Below the pieces are notes generated by a model that was given only the letters and a program-made list of their open reading frames with translations, did not search any database and was not told where the DNA came from. From JANWHQ01 sp963775275 (lineage in GTDB: Bacteria > Pseudomonadota > Alphaproteobacteria > Caulobacterales > Caulobacteraceae), in NCBI GenBank assembly GCA_963775275.1, contig CAVZII010000005.1:744001-808000 (forward strand): DNA of 64,000 nt. The letters run 5' to 3'. The first letter of the stretch is position 1; each line of letters starts with the position of its first letter. The translations under genes and the position numbers were made by a program. Shown piece after piece: positions 33,108 through 41,715 of the stretch.

Positions 33108-33254
33108 CGACTGACTCCAGACTGTGACCGACAGCTCTTGCTGCGGTGCAGCATAGATGGGGAGCGGCGCAGCCGGACGCCAGAGCCTCAAGCCCCTTGC
33201 AGCGTATAGATTTTCTGAAGGATGTTGCAGCGCAGCTAAATGGTCACGCTCCAG

Positions 33255-33494
33255 CTAGGCGGGCGCGTCCAGGGAGGGCTCGTCCTGAGGGCCGGGCTCG
33301 TAGCACAGCAGGTCCCCGGGCTGGCACTCCAGCTCGCGGCACAGAATGTCGATGGTCGAGACGCGGATGGCCCGCGCACGGCCCGCCCTGAGCAGGCTCA
33401 GGTTCGCCACCGTCAGCCCGACCCGGTCGGACAGCTCGGTCAGCGACATCCGCCGCTCCACCAGCATCCGGTCCAGCAACACCCGAACCGCCAT
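33255..33494 (-). CDS. Xre family HTH regulator (YozG-like)
   Basis: Seventy-nine residues with a helix-turn-helix: MAVRVLLDRMLVERRMSLTE, then LSDRVGLTVANLSLLRAGRA and STIDILCRELECQPGDLLCY, the Cro/C1 pattern of the small YozG-type regulators. Such genes are usually found directly behind a DUF2975 membrane protein gene. The DUF2975 gene is indeed next (33880), but about 385 bp of palindromic repeats separate the two. Confidence 0.88.
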   Translation of the reverse strand: MAVRVLLDRMLVERRMSLTELSDRVGLTVANLSLLRAGRARAIRVSTIDILCRELECQPGDLLCYEPGPQDEPSLDAPA

Positions 33495-33547
33495 GGCTGC
33501 CTCCCGCCTCCCGCTCCGGTCCCCGGCCCAGTGTCCTTATCGATTCT

Positions 33548-33589
33548 GACGTTCGTCGCCGAGGCCGCCCCGAGTGGGGGACGAACGTC
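33548..33589. repeat. Diverged hairpin related to element A
   Basis: Inverted arms gacgttcgtc and gacgaacgtc are separated by 22 nt. The left flank cagtgtccttatcgattc matches the outer part of hairpin A at 34567, so this is probably a decayed relative. Confidence 0.6.
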
Positions 33590-33604
33590 AAATTCACCTC
33601 GCCA

Positions 33605-33677
33605 GAGCGCGTTCCGCAAAGTGGAACCCGGTTTTGCGGCAAGAACGCGCTCGAGCGTTCGAATTTAGGCCACGATT
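33605..33677. repeat. Dispersed intergenic repeat of the 'ttccgcaaagtggaaccc' type, copy 2
   Basis: gagcgcgttccgcaaa, gtggaacccggttttgcgg, caagaacgcgctcgagcgtt: close match to the element at 23826. It is followed directly by a long perfect palindrome and then by double-hairpin copy 2. Confidence 0.75.
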
Positions 33678-33716
33678 CAACGATCAGACGATTCCGTCTG
33701 ATCGTTGAATCGTGGC
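33669..33716. repeat. Perfect 22-bp inverted repeat
   Basis: Arms of 22 bp beginning gccacgattcaacgatc and their exact complement are separated by attc. It would form a very stable hairpin or cruciform. It abuts the CTAG end of the next repeat by one base. Confidence 0.92.
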
Positions 33717-33717
33717 T

Positions 33718-33883
33718 CTAGTGTGGTGGATCAGAAGTTCGCATGATGATGGCGGCTCCCGCAGTTGCGAACTTCTGATCCTTAAACCACACTAGAATCA
33801 TAGACTTGCTAGTGTCCCGATCGATTCCGAAGTTCGCATCTGCCTGGCAAAAGCGCTGGCGAACTTCGGAATCGGGACACTAG
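33718..33883. repeat. Double-hairpin intergenic repeat, copy 2 (B then A)
   Basis: Inverse orientation of copy 1. Hairpin B 33718-33795, spacer aatcatagacttg (exact complement of the copy 1 spacer), hairpin A 33809-33883. The final CTAG provides the TAG stop codon of the DUF2975 gene on the minus strand. Confidence 0.93.
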
Positions 33884-34392
33884 ATGGTGAGCTCGGCCTC
33901 GCTGCGCAGCCGCGCGCCCTCGCGGAACACCTCGGCCAGCACGAAGACGACGAGGACGGCGAACCAGGCGGTCGGATTGAACATCGCGTGGTTCCAGCGG
34001 AACAGGTCCTGGAAGGCCCAGCCGAACAGGTTGATGCCGTAGCTGATCAGCTCCAGCGCCGCCAGGCTGAAGCCGATCGACCTCAGCCGGCCGACGTTGT
34101 CCGGATGGAACGGGTCCCCCGCCATCAGGGTGAGGAAGATCCGCCGCACGCGCGCGACCATGAACAGCACCACCGCCACATAGATCCCGATGGCGAAGAG
34201 GCCCGCCGCCAGGACCGGGCCGCGGACGGCGGCCGGGATTCCGCGCCAGATGCCCAGGTCGTCCGGCGCCAGAAGGACGAACAGGGCGCCCACGGCCAGC
34301 ACGCCCAACCCCGCCCACAGCAGGACGAAGACCACGTCCAGGGCGACCTTGAGCAGGCTCGACACCGAGCCAGGACCCATTGCACGCATCAT
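33880..34392 (-). CDS. DUF2975 family membrane protein
   Basis: Membrane protein of 170 residues with four helices: VALDVVFVLLWAGLGVLAVG, VLAAGLFAIGIYVAVVLFMV, GFSLAALELISYGINLFGW and TAWFAVLVVFVLAEVFREG. The GDPFHPDNVGRLRSIGFSL segment is the hallmark of DUF2975. The stop codon lies inside the repeat at 33718-33883, so the C-terminus (EAELTI) may have been set by repeat insertion. Companion of the Xre gene at 33255. Bounded on both sides by same-orientation repeat copies. Confidence 0.88.
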   Translation of the reverse strand: MMRAMGPGSVSSLLKVALDVVFVLLWAGLGVLAVGALFVLLAPDDLGIWRGIPAAVRGPVLAAGLFAIGIYVAVVLFMVARVRRIFLTLMAGDPFHPDNVGRLRSIGFSLAALELISYGINLFGWAFQDLFRWNHAMFNPTAWFAVLVVFVLAEVFREGARLRSEAELTI

Positions 34393-34475
34393 CGGCTCCC
34401 TTCCGGCAAGGTTTCTCCGGATCCGGCCCGGACCTTGCGCCGCCGCCGGATTCCCCCGTAATCCTCCAACCCAGC

Positions 34476-34641
34476 CTAGTGTGGTGGATCAGAAGTTCGC
34501 ATGATGATGGCGGCGCCCTCGGCTGCGAACTTCTGATCCGTAAACCACACTAGAATCATACATTTGCTAGTGTCCTTATCGATTCCGAAGTTCGCATCCG
34601 CCTTGCAAATGCGCTGGCGAACTTCGGAATCGGGACACTAG
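34476..34641. repeat. Double-hairpin intergenic repeat, copy 3 (B then A)
   Basis: Hairpin B 34476-34553, spacer aatcatacatttg, hairpin A 34567-34641. Same orientation as copy 2, 758 bp away. Differences from copy 2 lie mainly in loops and include compensating or symmetric changes, e.g. ggcgccctcggctgcg in B. Confidence 0.92.
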
Positions 34642-34880
34642 CAGATCGCGTTTGCGGGGACTGGTCCGCCTTCCCGCTGCAGCGCTCGCTGCGGCCGCCA
34701 CGCCGACGCGCGGGCGCGGGCGAGGTCGTCCTGGCGCACGGTCTTGTGCCCGAGGGCCACCGCCGAGGGGTCCAGACGCGCACGGCTTTGTCGCTCCCGA
34801 GCGCCAAGAGCTGCGAGCTCGCGCAGGGCCGCCGTGTCGCCAGGCCCATGCCTCTCAAGGAACTTTTGATCTTTTTGGCC
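34638..34880 (-). pseudogene. Possible coding remnant ending in repeat copy 3
   Basis: An open minus-strand frame with gene-like GC3 (FLERHGPGDTAALRELAALG, then LDPSAVALGHKTVRQDDLAR) runs into the CTAG end of the repeat, whose TAG is its stop. No credible start codon or ribosome-binding site is seen. The family was not recognised. It may be a fragment cut by the repeat or simply chance. Nothing else is seen in 34642-34925 apart from the presumed promoter of the next gene. Confidence 0.25.
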
Positions 34881-34925
34881 GAAGAGACAGCCCAGGCAGA
34901 ACGCTACGGCTAACGGACGGCAACC

Positions 34926-35645
34926 ATGATCAGGCGGATCGCACCGCCGACTGCGCGGACGCTGGGGATCGCCCTGGCCGCTGCGGCCCTCGCCGGCGCG
35001 GCGAGGGCGGAGCCCGGTCCGGGCTCGCCGCCGGCGCTGGTCGCGCTGACCGCGGCCGCGCCCGGGTCGGCCGAAGCCCGTCCGGGCGCCGACCTCCAGC
35101 CCGGCCTGGACCATGCCTACCTGGCCTACCGGCCCGTGGCCCTCAGCCTGGGCGCGCTCTACGGCGACGCCGCCGACCGCGACGCCGGTGCGCCGGACCG
35201 CCAGTGGTCGTGGGACGCGCGGCTCCTGAACCTCGGCGCGCGCGTCGACCTGGACGAGCGCACCAAGGTGCTGTCCCAGGTCACGTCGGGCGAGACCCTG
35301 ATGGGCATCCCCGGCGGCGGCCACGCCGCCCGGCTCAACGTCGGCTACACCGCCGCCTATGTGCTGGCCTCGCACCAGGAGGGCCGCAACACCTTCACCG
35401 GCCGCCTCGACTATTTCGAGACCTCTGATCGCAACTTCGACCCCGCGGTCGACGACGAGGTCGCCAACTGGAGCGAGAAGGGATGGGCGATCACCGGCGC
35501 CTATCACGTCGCCCTGGCCCGGTTTGCCCAGCTGCGCCTGGAGGCGCTGCACGTCTACTCCAACCGGCCCGCGCGCGGGCAGACCGGCATACCCCGCAAG
35601 CAGACCCAGACCCTGGTCCAGTCCTCCCTGCGCCTGACGTTCTAG
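34926..35645 (+). CDS. Putative outer membrane beta-barrel protein
   Basis: Exported protein of 239 residues with signal peptide ending GAARAEP. The mature sequence alternates polar and aromatic residues in strand-like blocks (LLNLGARVDLDERTKVLSQV; RLNVGYTAAYVLASHQEGRN; FAQLRLEALHVYSNRP) and ends LVQSSLRLTF, a C-terminal Phe typical of outer membrane barrels. No specific family recognised. Placed ahead of an MFS exporter. Confidence 0.65.
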   Translation: MIRRIAPPTARTLGIALAAAALAGAARAEPGPGSPPALVALTAAAPGSAEARPGADLQPGLDHAYLAYRPVALSLGALYGDAADRDAGAPDRQWSWDARLLNLGARVDLDERTKVLSQVTSGETLMGIPGGGHAARLNVGYTAAYVLASHQEGRNTFTGRLDYFETSDRNFDPAVDDEVANWSEKGWAITGAYHVALARFAQLRLEALHVYSNRPARGQTGIPRKQTQTLVQSSLRLTF

Positions 35646-35750
35646 ATAAGGCTCCCTGGCATGCCCGCCCGATGTCCGGCATAAGCGGCGCCGGGGCCGG
35701 CGCAGCGGAGAGTCGGGCGGACCCTTCGGGGTCCTGACGGGGGCGTAAAG

Positions 35751-37025
35751 GTGGCGGAGAGGTCCACAGCGGACGGCGCGGCGGCGCCGAAGTCCGGACG
35801 CAGCGGGCGTGCGGCGGTCGCCTTCGTGGCGGTCATCTCCCTGCTCAACTCGGTCGCGGCCATGATCGTGCTGCCGGTGCTGCCGCGCCTGGTGGAGAGC
35901 TTCACCCACGCCTCGGGCAAAGCGGCCCAGTATGTCGGCGCCTTCGCCGCCGCCTTCGCGCTGATCCAGTTCCTCGCCTCCCCCGTGCTCGGCGCCCTGT
36001 CGGACGCCTACGGCCGGCGCGCCGTGATCCTGATCTCGGCCTTCGGCATGGCGGCGGACTATCTGTTCATGGCGCTTGCGCCCAGCGTCGGCTGGCTGTT
36101 CGTGGGGCGGATGATCGCGGGCCTGACCGCCGCCAGCGGTCCGGCCATCAACGCCTACATCGCCGACTCCATCCCGCCGCAGGAGCGGGCCGGGGTCTTC
36201 GGCTGGACCGGGGCGGCCATGTCGATCGGCTTCCTGGTCGGGCCGGCGATCGGCGGGGTGCTGGGCGACGTCGATCCGCGCCTGCCATTCTGGGTGTCGG
36301 CCGGCATCGGCCTGGTGGTGGCGGTCTACGGCTTCCTGATCCTGCCCGAGTCGCTGCCCAAGGCGCTGCGCACCCGGTTCAGCCTGCGCATGGCCAACCC
36401 CTGGGGCGCGCTGAAGTTCCTGATCGACCGGCCCCAGGTCCTGGCGCTCGCGATCGTGCTGCTGGTGATGTACGTGGCCGCCCAGTGCCTGCCCAACACC
36501 CTCGTGCTCTACACCCAGCAGCGGTACGGCTGGTCGGCGGGCGCGGCGGGCCTCTATCTCTCCTACGCCGGCGTCGGGCACCTGGTCGTCCAGTCGCTGG
36601 TGGTCAAGCGCTTCGTCGGCCGCTTCGGCGAGCGGACCGCGGCCGTCGTCGGCTATGCGGCCGTCGCGACCGGGTTCGTCATCTACGGCGCGGCGGCGAC
36701 GGGCTGGCTGTTCCCGGTCGGCATGCCCTTCTATGCGCTCGCGGGGCTGGTGGGCCCGGCGGTCCAGACCCAGCTCACCAGCCAGGTCGCGCCGACCGAG
36801 CAGGGCCGGCTGCAGGGCGCCCTCGCCGCGCTGGCGAGCCTGTCGGGCGTCTTCGCGCCCCTGATGTTCACCGGGATCTACGCCTACGCGGTGGGGCCGG
36901 GACGCGGCGTCCTGCCCATCGGGCTCCACCTCTACGTCGGCGCGGCCGTGCTGGCCTTGGGCGCGGTCCTCGCCGCGCGTTTCATGCGGGGACCAGCCCC
37001 GGCGGCTATCGCCGCCCGAAGCTGA
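35751..37025 (+). CDS. MFS transporter, TetA/TCR-like drug:proton antiporter
   Basis: Twelve-helix major facilitator of 424 residues. Motif A between helices 2 and 3 reads GALSDAYGRRAVIL; motif C-like GFLVGPAIGGVLGD lies in helix 5, the antiporter signature. Resembles the tetracycline-resistance TCR subgroup, but the substrate is unknown. GTG start. The last 20 nt overlap the end of the acetyltransferase gene. Confidence 0.87.
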   Translation: MAERSTADGAAAPKSGRSGRAAVAFVAVISLLNSVAAMIVLPVLPRLVESFTHASGKAAQYVGAFAAAFALIQFLASPVLGALSDAYGRRAVILISAFGMAADYLFMALAPSVGWLFVGRMIAGLTAASGPAINAYIADSIPPQERAGVFGWTGAAMSIGFLVGPAIGGVLGDVDPRLPFWVSAGIGLVVAVYGFLILPESLPKALRTRFSLRMANPWGALKFLIDRPQVLALAIVLLVMYVAAQCLPNTLVLYTQQRYGWSAGAAGLYLSYAGVGHLVVQSLVVKRFVGRFGERTAAVVGYAAVATGFVIYGAAATGWLFPVGMPFYALAGLVGPAVQTQLTSQVAPTEQGRLQGALAALASLSGVFAPLMFTGIYAYAVGPGRGVLPIGLHLYVGAAVLALGAVLAARFMRGPAPAAIAARS

Positions 37026-37683
37026 AGCCGCTCTTGCGGCGGACGGGCCGAGCCGGATTGCCGGCGACGACCGCGCCCGGCGCGACGTCCGAGGTCACCA
37101 CCGCGCCGGCCGCCACGATCGCGCCTTCGCCGACGCTCACGCCCTTCATCACCGCGCTGGAGAAGCCGAGCCAGGCGCGCGGGCCGATCGTGACCGGCGC
37201 CGCGCCGATCGCGAAGTCGCGCCTGGGGCCGATCTTCAGGATGGCGCGGAAGTGCGCCGCGCGCTCGTCCGGGTCCAGCGGATGGGTGTCGTTGTCGAAC
37301 ACCTGGGCGCCGTGGGCGATCAGGGTCTGGTCGCCGATCTCGACCCTGGTCCGCACGCTGATGATCACGCCGTCGCCGACATAGACCTCGTCGCCGATCA
37401 CCGCTTCGCCGTCCGCCTCGCAGCGGATGATCCCGCGGATCGCGCAGTTGCGGCCGATGCGCACGCGCCTCTGGCCGTCCGGCGTCAGGAGCCGGGCGCC
37501 CAGCCCGAGCCTCAGCCCCTCGCCCGCCTCGGCGCCCCGGTCGAAGGCCTCGAACAGCACCATCAGCCGGTCGCCGTCCTCGGGACGGTCGAACAGGGCG
37601 CGCGCCTCGGCGGCCGACGCCGGGCGGACGAACACCGGCCCGTTGGCGAAGGCGTGGTCGCGAGGGTCGAGGTAGGGCCTCAT
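37006..37683 (-). CDS. Left-handed beta-helix acetyltransferase (CatB/WbbJ-like)
   Basis: Acyl-CoA-dependent transferase of 225 residues with hexapeptide repeats (IGRNCAIRGIIRCEADGEAV; IGDEVYVGDGVIISVRTRVE). The catalytic His lies in FDNDTHPLDPDER; the end GAVVAGNPARPVRR is typical of sugar O-acetyltransferases. First on the left of the glycan locus; likely acetylates a sugar in the polymer. Confidence 0.85.
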   Translation of the reverse strand: MRPYLDPRDHAFANGPVFVRPASAAEARALFDRPEDGDRLMVLFEAFDRGAEAGEGLRLGLGARLLTPDGQRRVRIGRNCAIRGIIRCEADGEAVIGDEVYVGDGVIISVRTRVEIGDQTLIAHGAQVFDNDTHPLDPDERAAHFRAILKIGPRRDFAIGAAPVTIGPRAWLGFSSAVMKGVSVGEGAIVAAGAVVTSDVAPGAVVAGNPARPVRRKSGFSFGRR

Positions 37684-37692
37684 GTCGGGAGT

Positions 37693-39021
37693 TTAGCCGT
37701 CCGCGGGCCGGTCGGCGAGCAGGGCCCGGTCCAGCGCCGCCTGCTCGGCCGGCGACAGGGTCCGTCCGGCGGCGGACTTGTAGCAGGCGGTCAGCGTCAC
37801 CAGCGCCCGGTCCCAGCTGCAGCGGCCGGCGGCTGCGACCGCGCCGGCGGACAGCTCGGCCAGCAGCGCCTCGTCCTCCCAGGCGCGGGCGATTGCGGAC
37901 GCCATGGCGTCGACGTCCTGGCCGTCGAACAGCAGGCCCGCTTCGCCCACCGTCTCGGGGATCGACGATTGCCGCGCGGCTACGATCGGCCGGCGCCGGT
38001 TCAGCGCCTCCAGCAGGGATTGGGAGTGTCCTTCGAGCAGCGAAGGGAAGACCACGAACCGGCACCGGTCATAGGCGGCGCCCAGAAGCTCGTCAGAGAC
38101 CACGCCCAGGAACCGCACCTGATCTTCCAGGCCCAGCGCCTCGACCGCCTTCTGCAGCTGCGGATGGAACGGGCTGTAGGCGCGGCCGGTGCAGACGAGA
38201 TCGAGCCTCAGGCCCCGGCGGTCGCGCAGGTCGGCCATGGCCTGGAAGAGCCTCAGGTGGTTCTTGTGCGGGAAGGTCATGGCCGGATAGAGCATGAACC
38301 GGCCGGGCAGCCCGGCCTCGTCCGTCAGGGCCTTGGCCCGCGCGGGATCGAGCCGGACGCTGACCATCGTCGAGCACCGCGGGATCACCGCGACCTTGTC
38401 GGCGCCGACGCCGTACCAGCGCATGATGTCCTGCTTGGTCCACCAGGTCCCGCAGACCACATAGGCGGCGTTGCGAATCCCGTCCGTGTACGCCTTCTTC
38501 CGCCAGGCCAGGACGTCGCGGGAGAAGAATGCCGGGAAGTGGTGCTGCTGGATGTCGTGCGGCTCGAAGATGAAGGGGCGGCGGGTGGGCCACTTCACCG
38601 GATAGGTGAAGTGCGCGACATCGACCCCGTGCCGGTCCAGCAGGGCGTCGATCTCGGCCTTCGCCGGCATGCCCTTCAGGAAGGCGCGCTCGTTCAGGGC
38701 GCGGACGACATCATCGAGTTGCCGGCCCGCGGGCCCATCGCCCAGGCGCGCGCGCAGCGCCTTGGCCCACGGTGACTTCGGGACGGAATCCACCACGGTG
38801 AACTCCGGCCAGGGCCACTCGATCACCTTGGCGGCGTCGCCGCGGATCTCGCGCATGCGCGCCGCATAGACCGGCAGGGCGGTGACGAGCATCTCGATGT
38901 CGGGGGGCCCGGCATCGCGGAAGCTGGTGAGGATCGACAGCGCCGAGGACTCGCTGCCGCCGGCGTTCGCCGGATTGATCAGGGCGTTCAGCGCGACGAC
39001 CACCGGGCCGGCGCCGGTCAC
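37693..39021 (-). CDS. Glycosyltransferase family 1/4
   Basis: GT-B glycosyltransferase of 442 residues. Rossmann N-domain with HFTYPVKWPTRRPFIFEPHD; C-domain with MLYPAMTFPHKNHLRLFQAM, RFVVFPSLLEGHSQSLLEAL and the nucleotide-binding E-x7-E (SLLEGHSQSLLE). GTG start overlaps the previous stop by 4 nt (GTGA). Sugar donor not predictable; GDP-fucose or mannose is likely from context. Confidence 0.85.
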   Translation of the reverse strand: MTGAGPVVVALNALINPANAGGSESSALSILTSFRDAGPPDIEMLVTALPVYAARMREIRGDAAKVIEWPWPEFTVVDSVPKSPWAKALRARLGDGPAGRQLDDVVRALNERAFLKGMPAKAEIDALLDRHGVDVAHFTYPVKWPTRRPFIFEPHDIQQHHFPAFFSRDVLAWRKKAYTDGIRNAAYVVCGTWWTKQDIMRWYGVGADKVAVIPRCSTMVSVRLDPARAKALTDEAGLPGRFMLYPAMTFPHKNHLRLFQAMADLRDRRGLRLDLVCTGRAYSPFHPQLQKAVEALGLEDQVRFLGVVSDELLGAAYDRCRFVVFPSLLEGHSQSLLEALNRRRPIVAARQSSIPETVGEAGLLFDGQDVDAMASAIARAWEDEALLAELSAGAVAAAGRCSWDRALVTLTACYKSAAGRTLSPAEQAALDRALLADRPADG

Positions 39022-40751
39022 GGCGGCGTCTCCAGCGTCTCGGCGGGATAGATGAAGGGCCTGCCCTCCAGGATCCCCTCGCAGGCCACATCGAGCCCCA
39101 GGTCCTCGCCGGGCAGGAGCGCGTCGGCGGAGGCGATCTGGGGCGTGAAGAACAGGTTCGAGCTGACCTTCTCGAGGAAGCCCAGCGGGATCATCCGGCG
39201 CAGGAAGAAATGGTAGGCGTACTTCAGCGCCCGGTCGGTCGTCGCCGGATCCAGCCGGCGGCCGACCGGCAATCGATCGAGCAGGGCGAAGTAGGCCTCC
39301 GGCGTCGAGGCGTCCATGGTCAGGCCCTTGTTCTTGATCCAGGCCTCGCCCGCCGCGATCACCGGGATGCCCACGGCCGTCAGCTCCACGCCCATCTTGG
39401 TGCCGTAGATCAGAACGCTGTCGCACAGCTCCATCGCCGCATAGGTCGAGACCGGGCTCTCGGCGTCGACGACGAAGACGTTGGCCGGAAGCTCGGGGAA
39501 CCGCCGGGCGATCTCGGCCGCCAGCGGCTGGCGCGAACGGGCCGTGCCGCGGACCTCGCCAGGATGGATGCGGATCAGGAGCTGCAGCTCGGGCCGGCCC
39601 TTGAAGTAGTCGATCGTCCGCATCGTCCAGTCGATCAGGTCGGGAAAGGCGTTGGCCGGGTAGTGCAGCTGGGCGTCCCAGACCACGTTCGTCAGCATGC
39701 CGATGATCGGCCGCGTGCGGTCCAGGCCCAGCGCCTCGACGAACGCCTTGGCGTCCTCGTCCGGCTTCTCGTGGAAGCCGATCCAGTCGCGATCGCCACG
39801 CCAGCGGCTCTTCAGATAGGCCGTGATCTCGGCGCGCTGGCGATCGCCCCAGGCCATGGTCTCCCAGTCCGACACCGGCTCGTCCATCAGGGTGTGGTGG
39901 TAGGTGTCGCCGTGACTGAGGATGAAGCTGTGGTCGCGGTAGGCGACGACCCAGTTCACCACGCGTACGCCGAGCTGGCGGCAGACGTCCCCCACCGGCC
40001 CCTGGGGCACGTAGAGGCCATGGTGGAACACCGCGACGTCGTAATGCTCGCGCGTCATCAGCCGGCCATAGGCCGCCGCGCTCAGGATCGAGGCCTCGAG
40101 ATAGCGCCGCAGCACCGTCTCGCCATTGGCCTCGCCGGCCAGGTCGCCGCGCGTGTAGTAGCGCAGCGCCCCGGCGCGGGCCTGCTCGCCGAGCTTCAGC
40201 CCACGCCACTGGAACCCTTCGATCTGGCCGGCCGGAACCTCCTCGGCCAGTCTGCGCGCCTCGTCCCGGTCCTCATCCGTGATCAGCTCGCTCAGCCGAT
40301 GCACCTTCAGCCCCAGCGGCTCGAACATGGCCAGCCCGCGCGACTGGCAGGTCGGGCAGAAGGTCTTGGGCAGGCGCCGCTCGGTGAGCACCGTGTCGTC
40401 GGGCAGGTCGGAGTATTCCGCGCGCAGGCATGCCGGCAGGGCGGCGTCGCAGAGCACGATCTCGACATCCGCGTCGCGCAGCGCCAGGGCGGCGGCGAGC
40501 GTGCTCTCCATCACGCTGACCGGCCCGTGCCCGCCGATGTTGGACGCGATCAGCACCCGCCCCCGGCGGCCGGGCCGGCGGCGCGGCCAGGCGGCGCTGG
40601 CGGCGGTCAGCGCGCCCCAGTCGGGGAAACCCTTGGGCAGGGGCGACGGCCTGGGCGACGCGGCGGCCGGTGGCGGGAGCGGCGCCGGATCGGCCGGCGG
40701 CGCGGTGCGCCCGCGTGCGCCGGGCCACAGGAGTCGACGCCACTTCAGCAT
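39018..40751 (-). CDS. Capsule polysaccharide biosynthesis-like protein
   Basis: Soluble protein of 577 residues. A Pro-rich N-terminus (residues 17-40) precedes VLIASNIGGHGPVSVMESTL, then a C-terminal half with LLIRIHPGEVRGTARSRQPL, SPVSTYAAMELCDSVLIYG and GTKMGVELTAVGIPVIAAGE, the pattern of KpsS/Capsule_synth-type transferases that act on phosphatidylglycerol or polymer ends. Stop overlaps the following GTG. Precise role unknown. Confidence 0.75.
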   Translation of the reverse strand: MLKWRRLLWPGARGRTAPPADPAPLPPPAAASPRPSPLPKGFPDWGALTAASAAWPRRRPGRRGRVLIASNIGGHGPVSVMESTLAAALALRDADVEIVLCDAALPACLRAEYSDLPDDTVLTERRLPKTFCPTCQSRGLAMFEPLGLKVHRLSELITDEDRDEARRLAEEVPAGQIEGFQWRGLKLGEQARAGALRYYTRGDLAGEANGETVLRRYLEASILSAAAYGRLMTREHYDVAVFHHGLYVPQGPVGDVCRQLGVRVVNWVVAYRDHSFILSHGDTYHHTLMDEPVSDWETMAWGDRQRAEITAYLKSRWRGDRDWIGFHEKPDEDAKAFVEALGLDRTRPIIGMLTNVVWDAQLHYPANAFPDLIDWTMRTIDYFKGRPELQLLIRIHPGEVRGTARSRQPLAAEIARRFPELPANVFVVDAESPVSTYAAMELCDSVLIYGTKMGVELTAVGIPVIAAGEAWIKNKGLTMDASTPEAYFALLDRLPVGRRLDPATTDRALKYAYHFFLRRMIPLGFLEKVSSNLFFTPQIASADALLPGEDLGLDVACEGILEGRPFIYPAETLETPP

Positions 40752-40753
40752 GC

Positions 40754-41713
40754 TCAGGCGGCGATCAGGCCGGCCTTCAGCCGCGCCAGATAGTCGTCAT
40801 AGGCCTTGGCGAGACCCTCGCGCAGGGGCGTGGACGCGCGCCAGCCGAGCGCGCTCAGCCGCGACACGTCGAGCAGCTTGCGCGGCGTCCCGTCCGGCTT
40901 GGAGCGGTCGAAGTCCAAGGCGCCCTCGAAGCCCGTGACGTCGGCCACCAACCTGGCGAACTCCGCGATCGAGAGGTCTTCTCCCACCCCGACGTTGATC
41001 GGCGCCTCCTCGCTGTAGGCCCTGAGCAGGAACACGCAGGCGTCGGCGAGGTCGTCCACGAACAGGAACTCGCGCCGGGGGCTGCCCGTCCCCCAGACCG
41101 TCACGCTCTTGGCGCCCGCCCGCTTGGCCTCGTCCATGCGGCGGATCAGGCCCGCGGGCACGTGGCTCTCCTTGGGATGGTAGTTGTCGCCGGGTCCGTA
41201 GAGGTTGGTGGGCATGGCCGAGATGAAGTCCGCGCCGTGCTGGCGGCGATAGGCCTGGCAGAGCTTCAGACCGGCGATCTTGGCGATGGCGTACCACTGG
41301 TTGGTGGGCTCGAGCGGCCCCGACAGAAGGGCGTCCTCTGGGATCGGCTGGGGCGCCAGGCGCGGGTAGATGCAGGACGATCCCAGCATCAGGAGCTTCT
41401 TCACCCCCGTCTCGAACGCCGAGCCGATGACCGCCACCTCCATGGCGAGGTTGTCCTCGAGGAAGGCCACGGGCGCGGCGTTATTGGCCCAGATGCCGCC
41501 GACTTTTGCCGCGGCCATGATCACCGCGTCGGGCCGGTTCGCGGCCATCCAGCTCCTGACCGCCGCGCGGTCGCGCAGGTCGAGCTCGGACCGGGAAGCG
41601 GTCAGCACCTCGACCGGCTCAGACGCCAGCCGCCGGACGATCGCCTGGCCGACCATGCCGCGGTGCCCCGCCACGAAGACCCGCCTGCCGTCAAGGTCGA
41701 AAGGCTGGGCCAC
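40754..41713 (-). CDS. fcl: GDP-L-fucose synthase
   Basis: Epimerase-reductase making GDP-L-fucose from GDP-4-keto-6-deoxymannose with NADPH. Nucleotide-binding VFVAGHRGMVGQAIVRRL; catalytic Ser in MLGSSCIYP and YxxxK in WYAIAKIAG; SHVPAGLIRRMDEAK and GSPRREFLFVDDLADAC are family signatures. GTG start two bases after the gmd stop. 319 residues, full length. Confidence 0.95.
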   Translation of the reverse strand: MAQPFDLDGRRVFVAGHRGMVGQAIVRRLASEPVEVLTASRSELDLRDRAAVRSWMAANRPDAVIMAAAKVGGIWANNAAPVAFLEDNLAMEVAVIGSAFETGVKKLLMLGSSCIYPRLAPQPIPEDALLSGPLEPTNQWYAIAKIAGLKLCQAYRRQHGADFISAMPTNLYGPGDNYHPKESHVPAGLIRRMDEAKRAGAKSVTVWGTGSPRREFLFVDDLADACVFLLRAYSEEAPINVGVGEDLSIAEFARLVADVTGFEGALDFDRSKPDGTPRKLLDVSRLSALGWRASTPLREGLAKAYDDYLARLKAGLIAA

Positions 41714-41715
41714 CG

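Noticed and set aside
32994..33191. Longer 65-residue version of the small membrane protein
   Set aside because: The extra N-terminal part has no ribosome-binding site and poor codon use; the inner ATG at 33107 has GGAG at the right distance.
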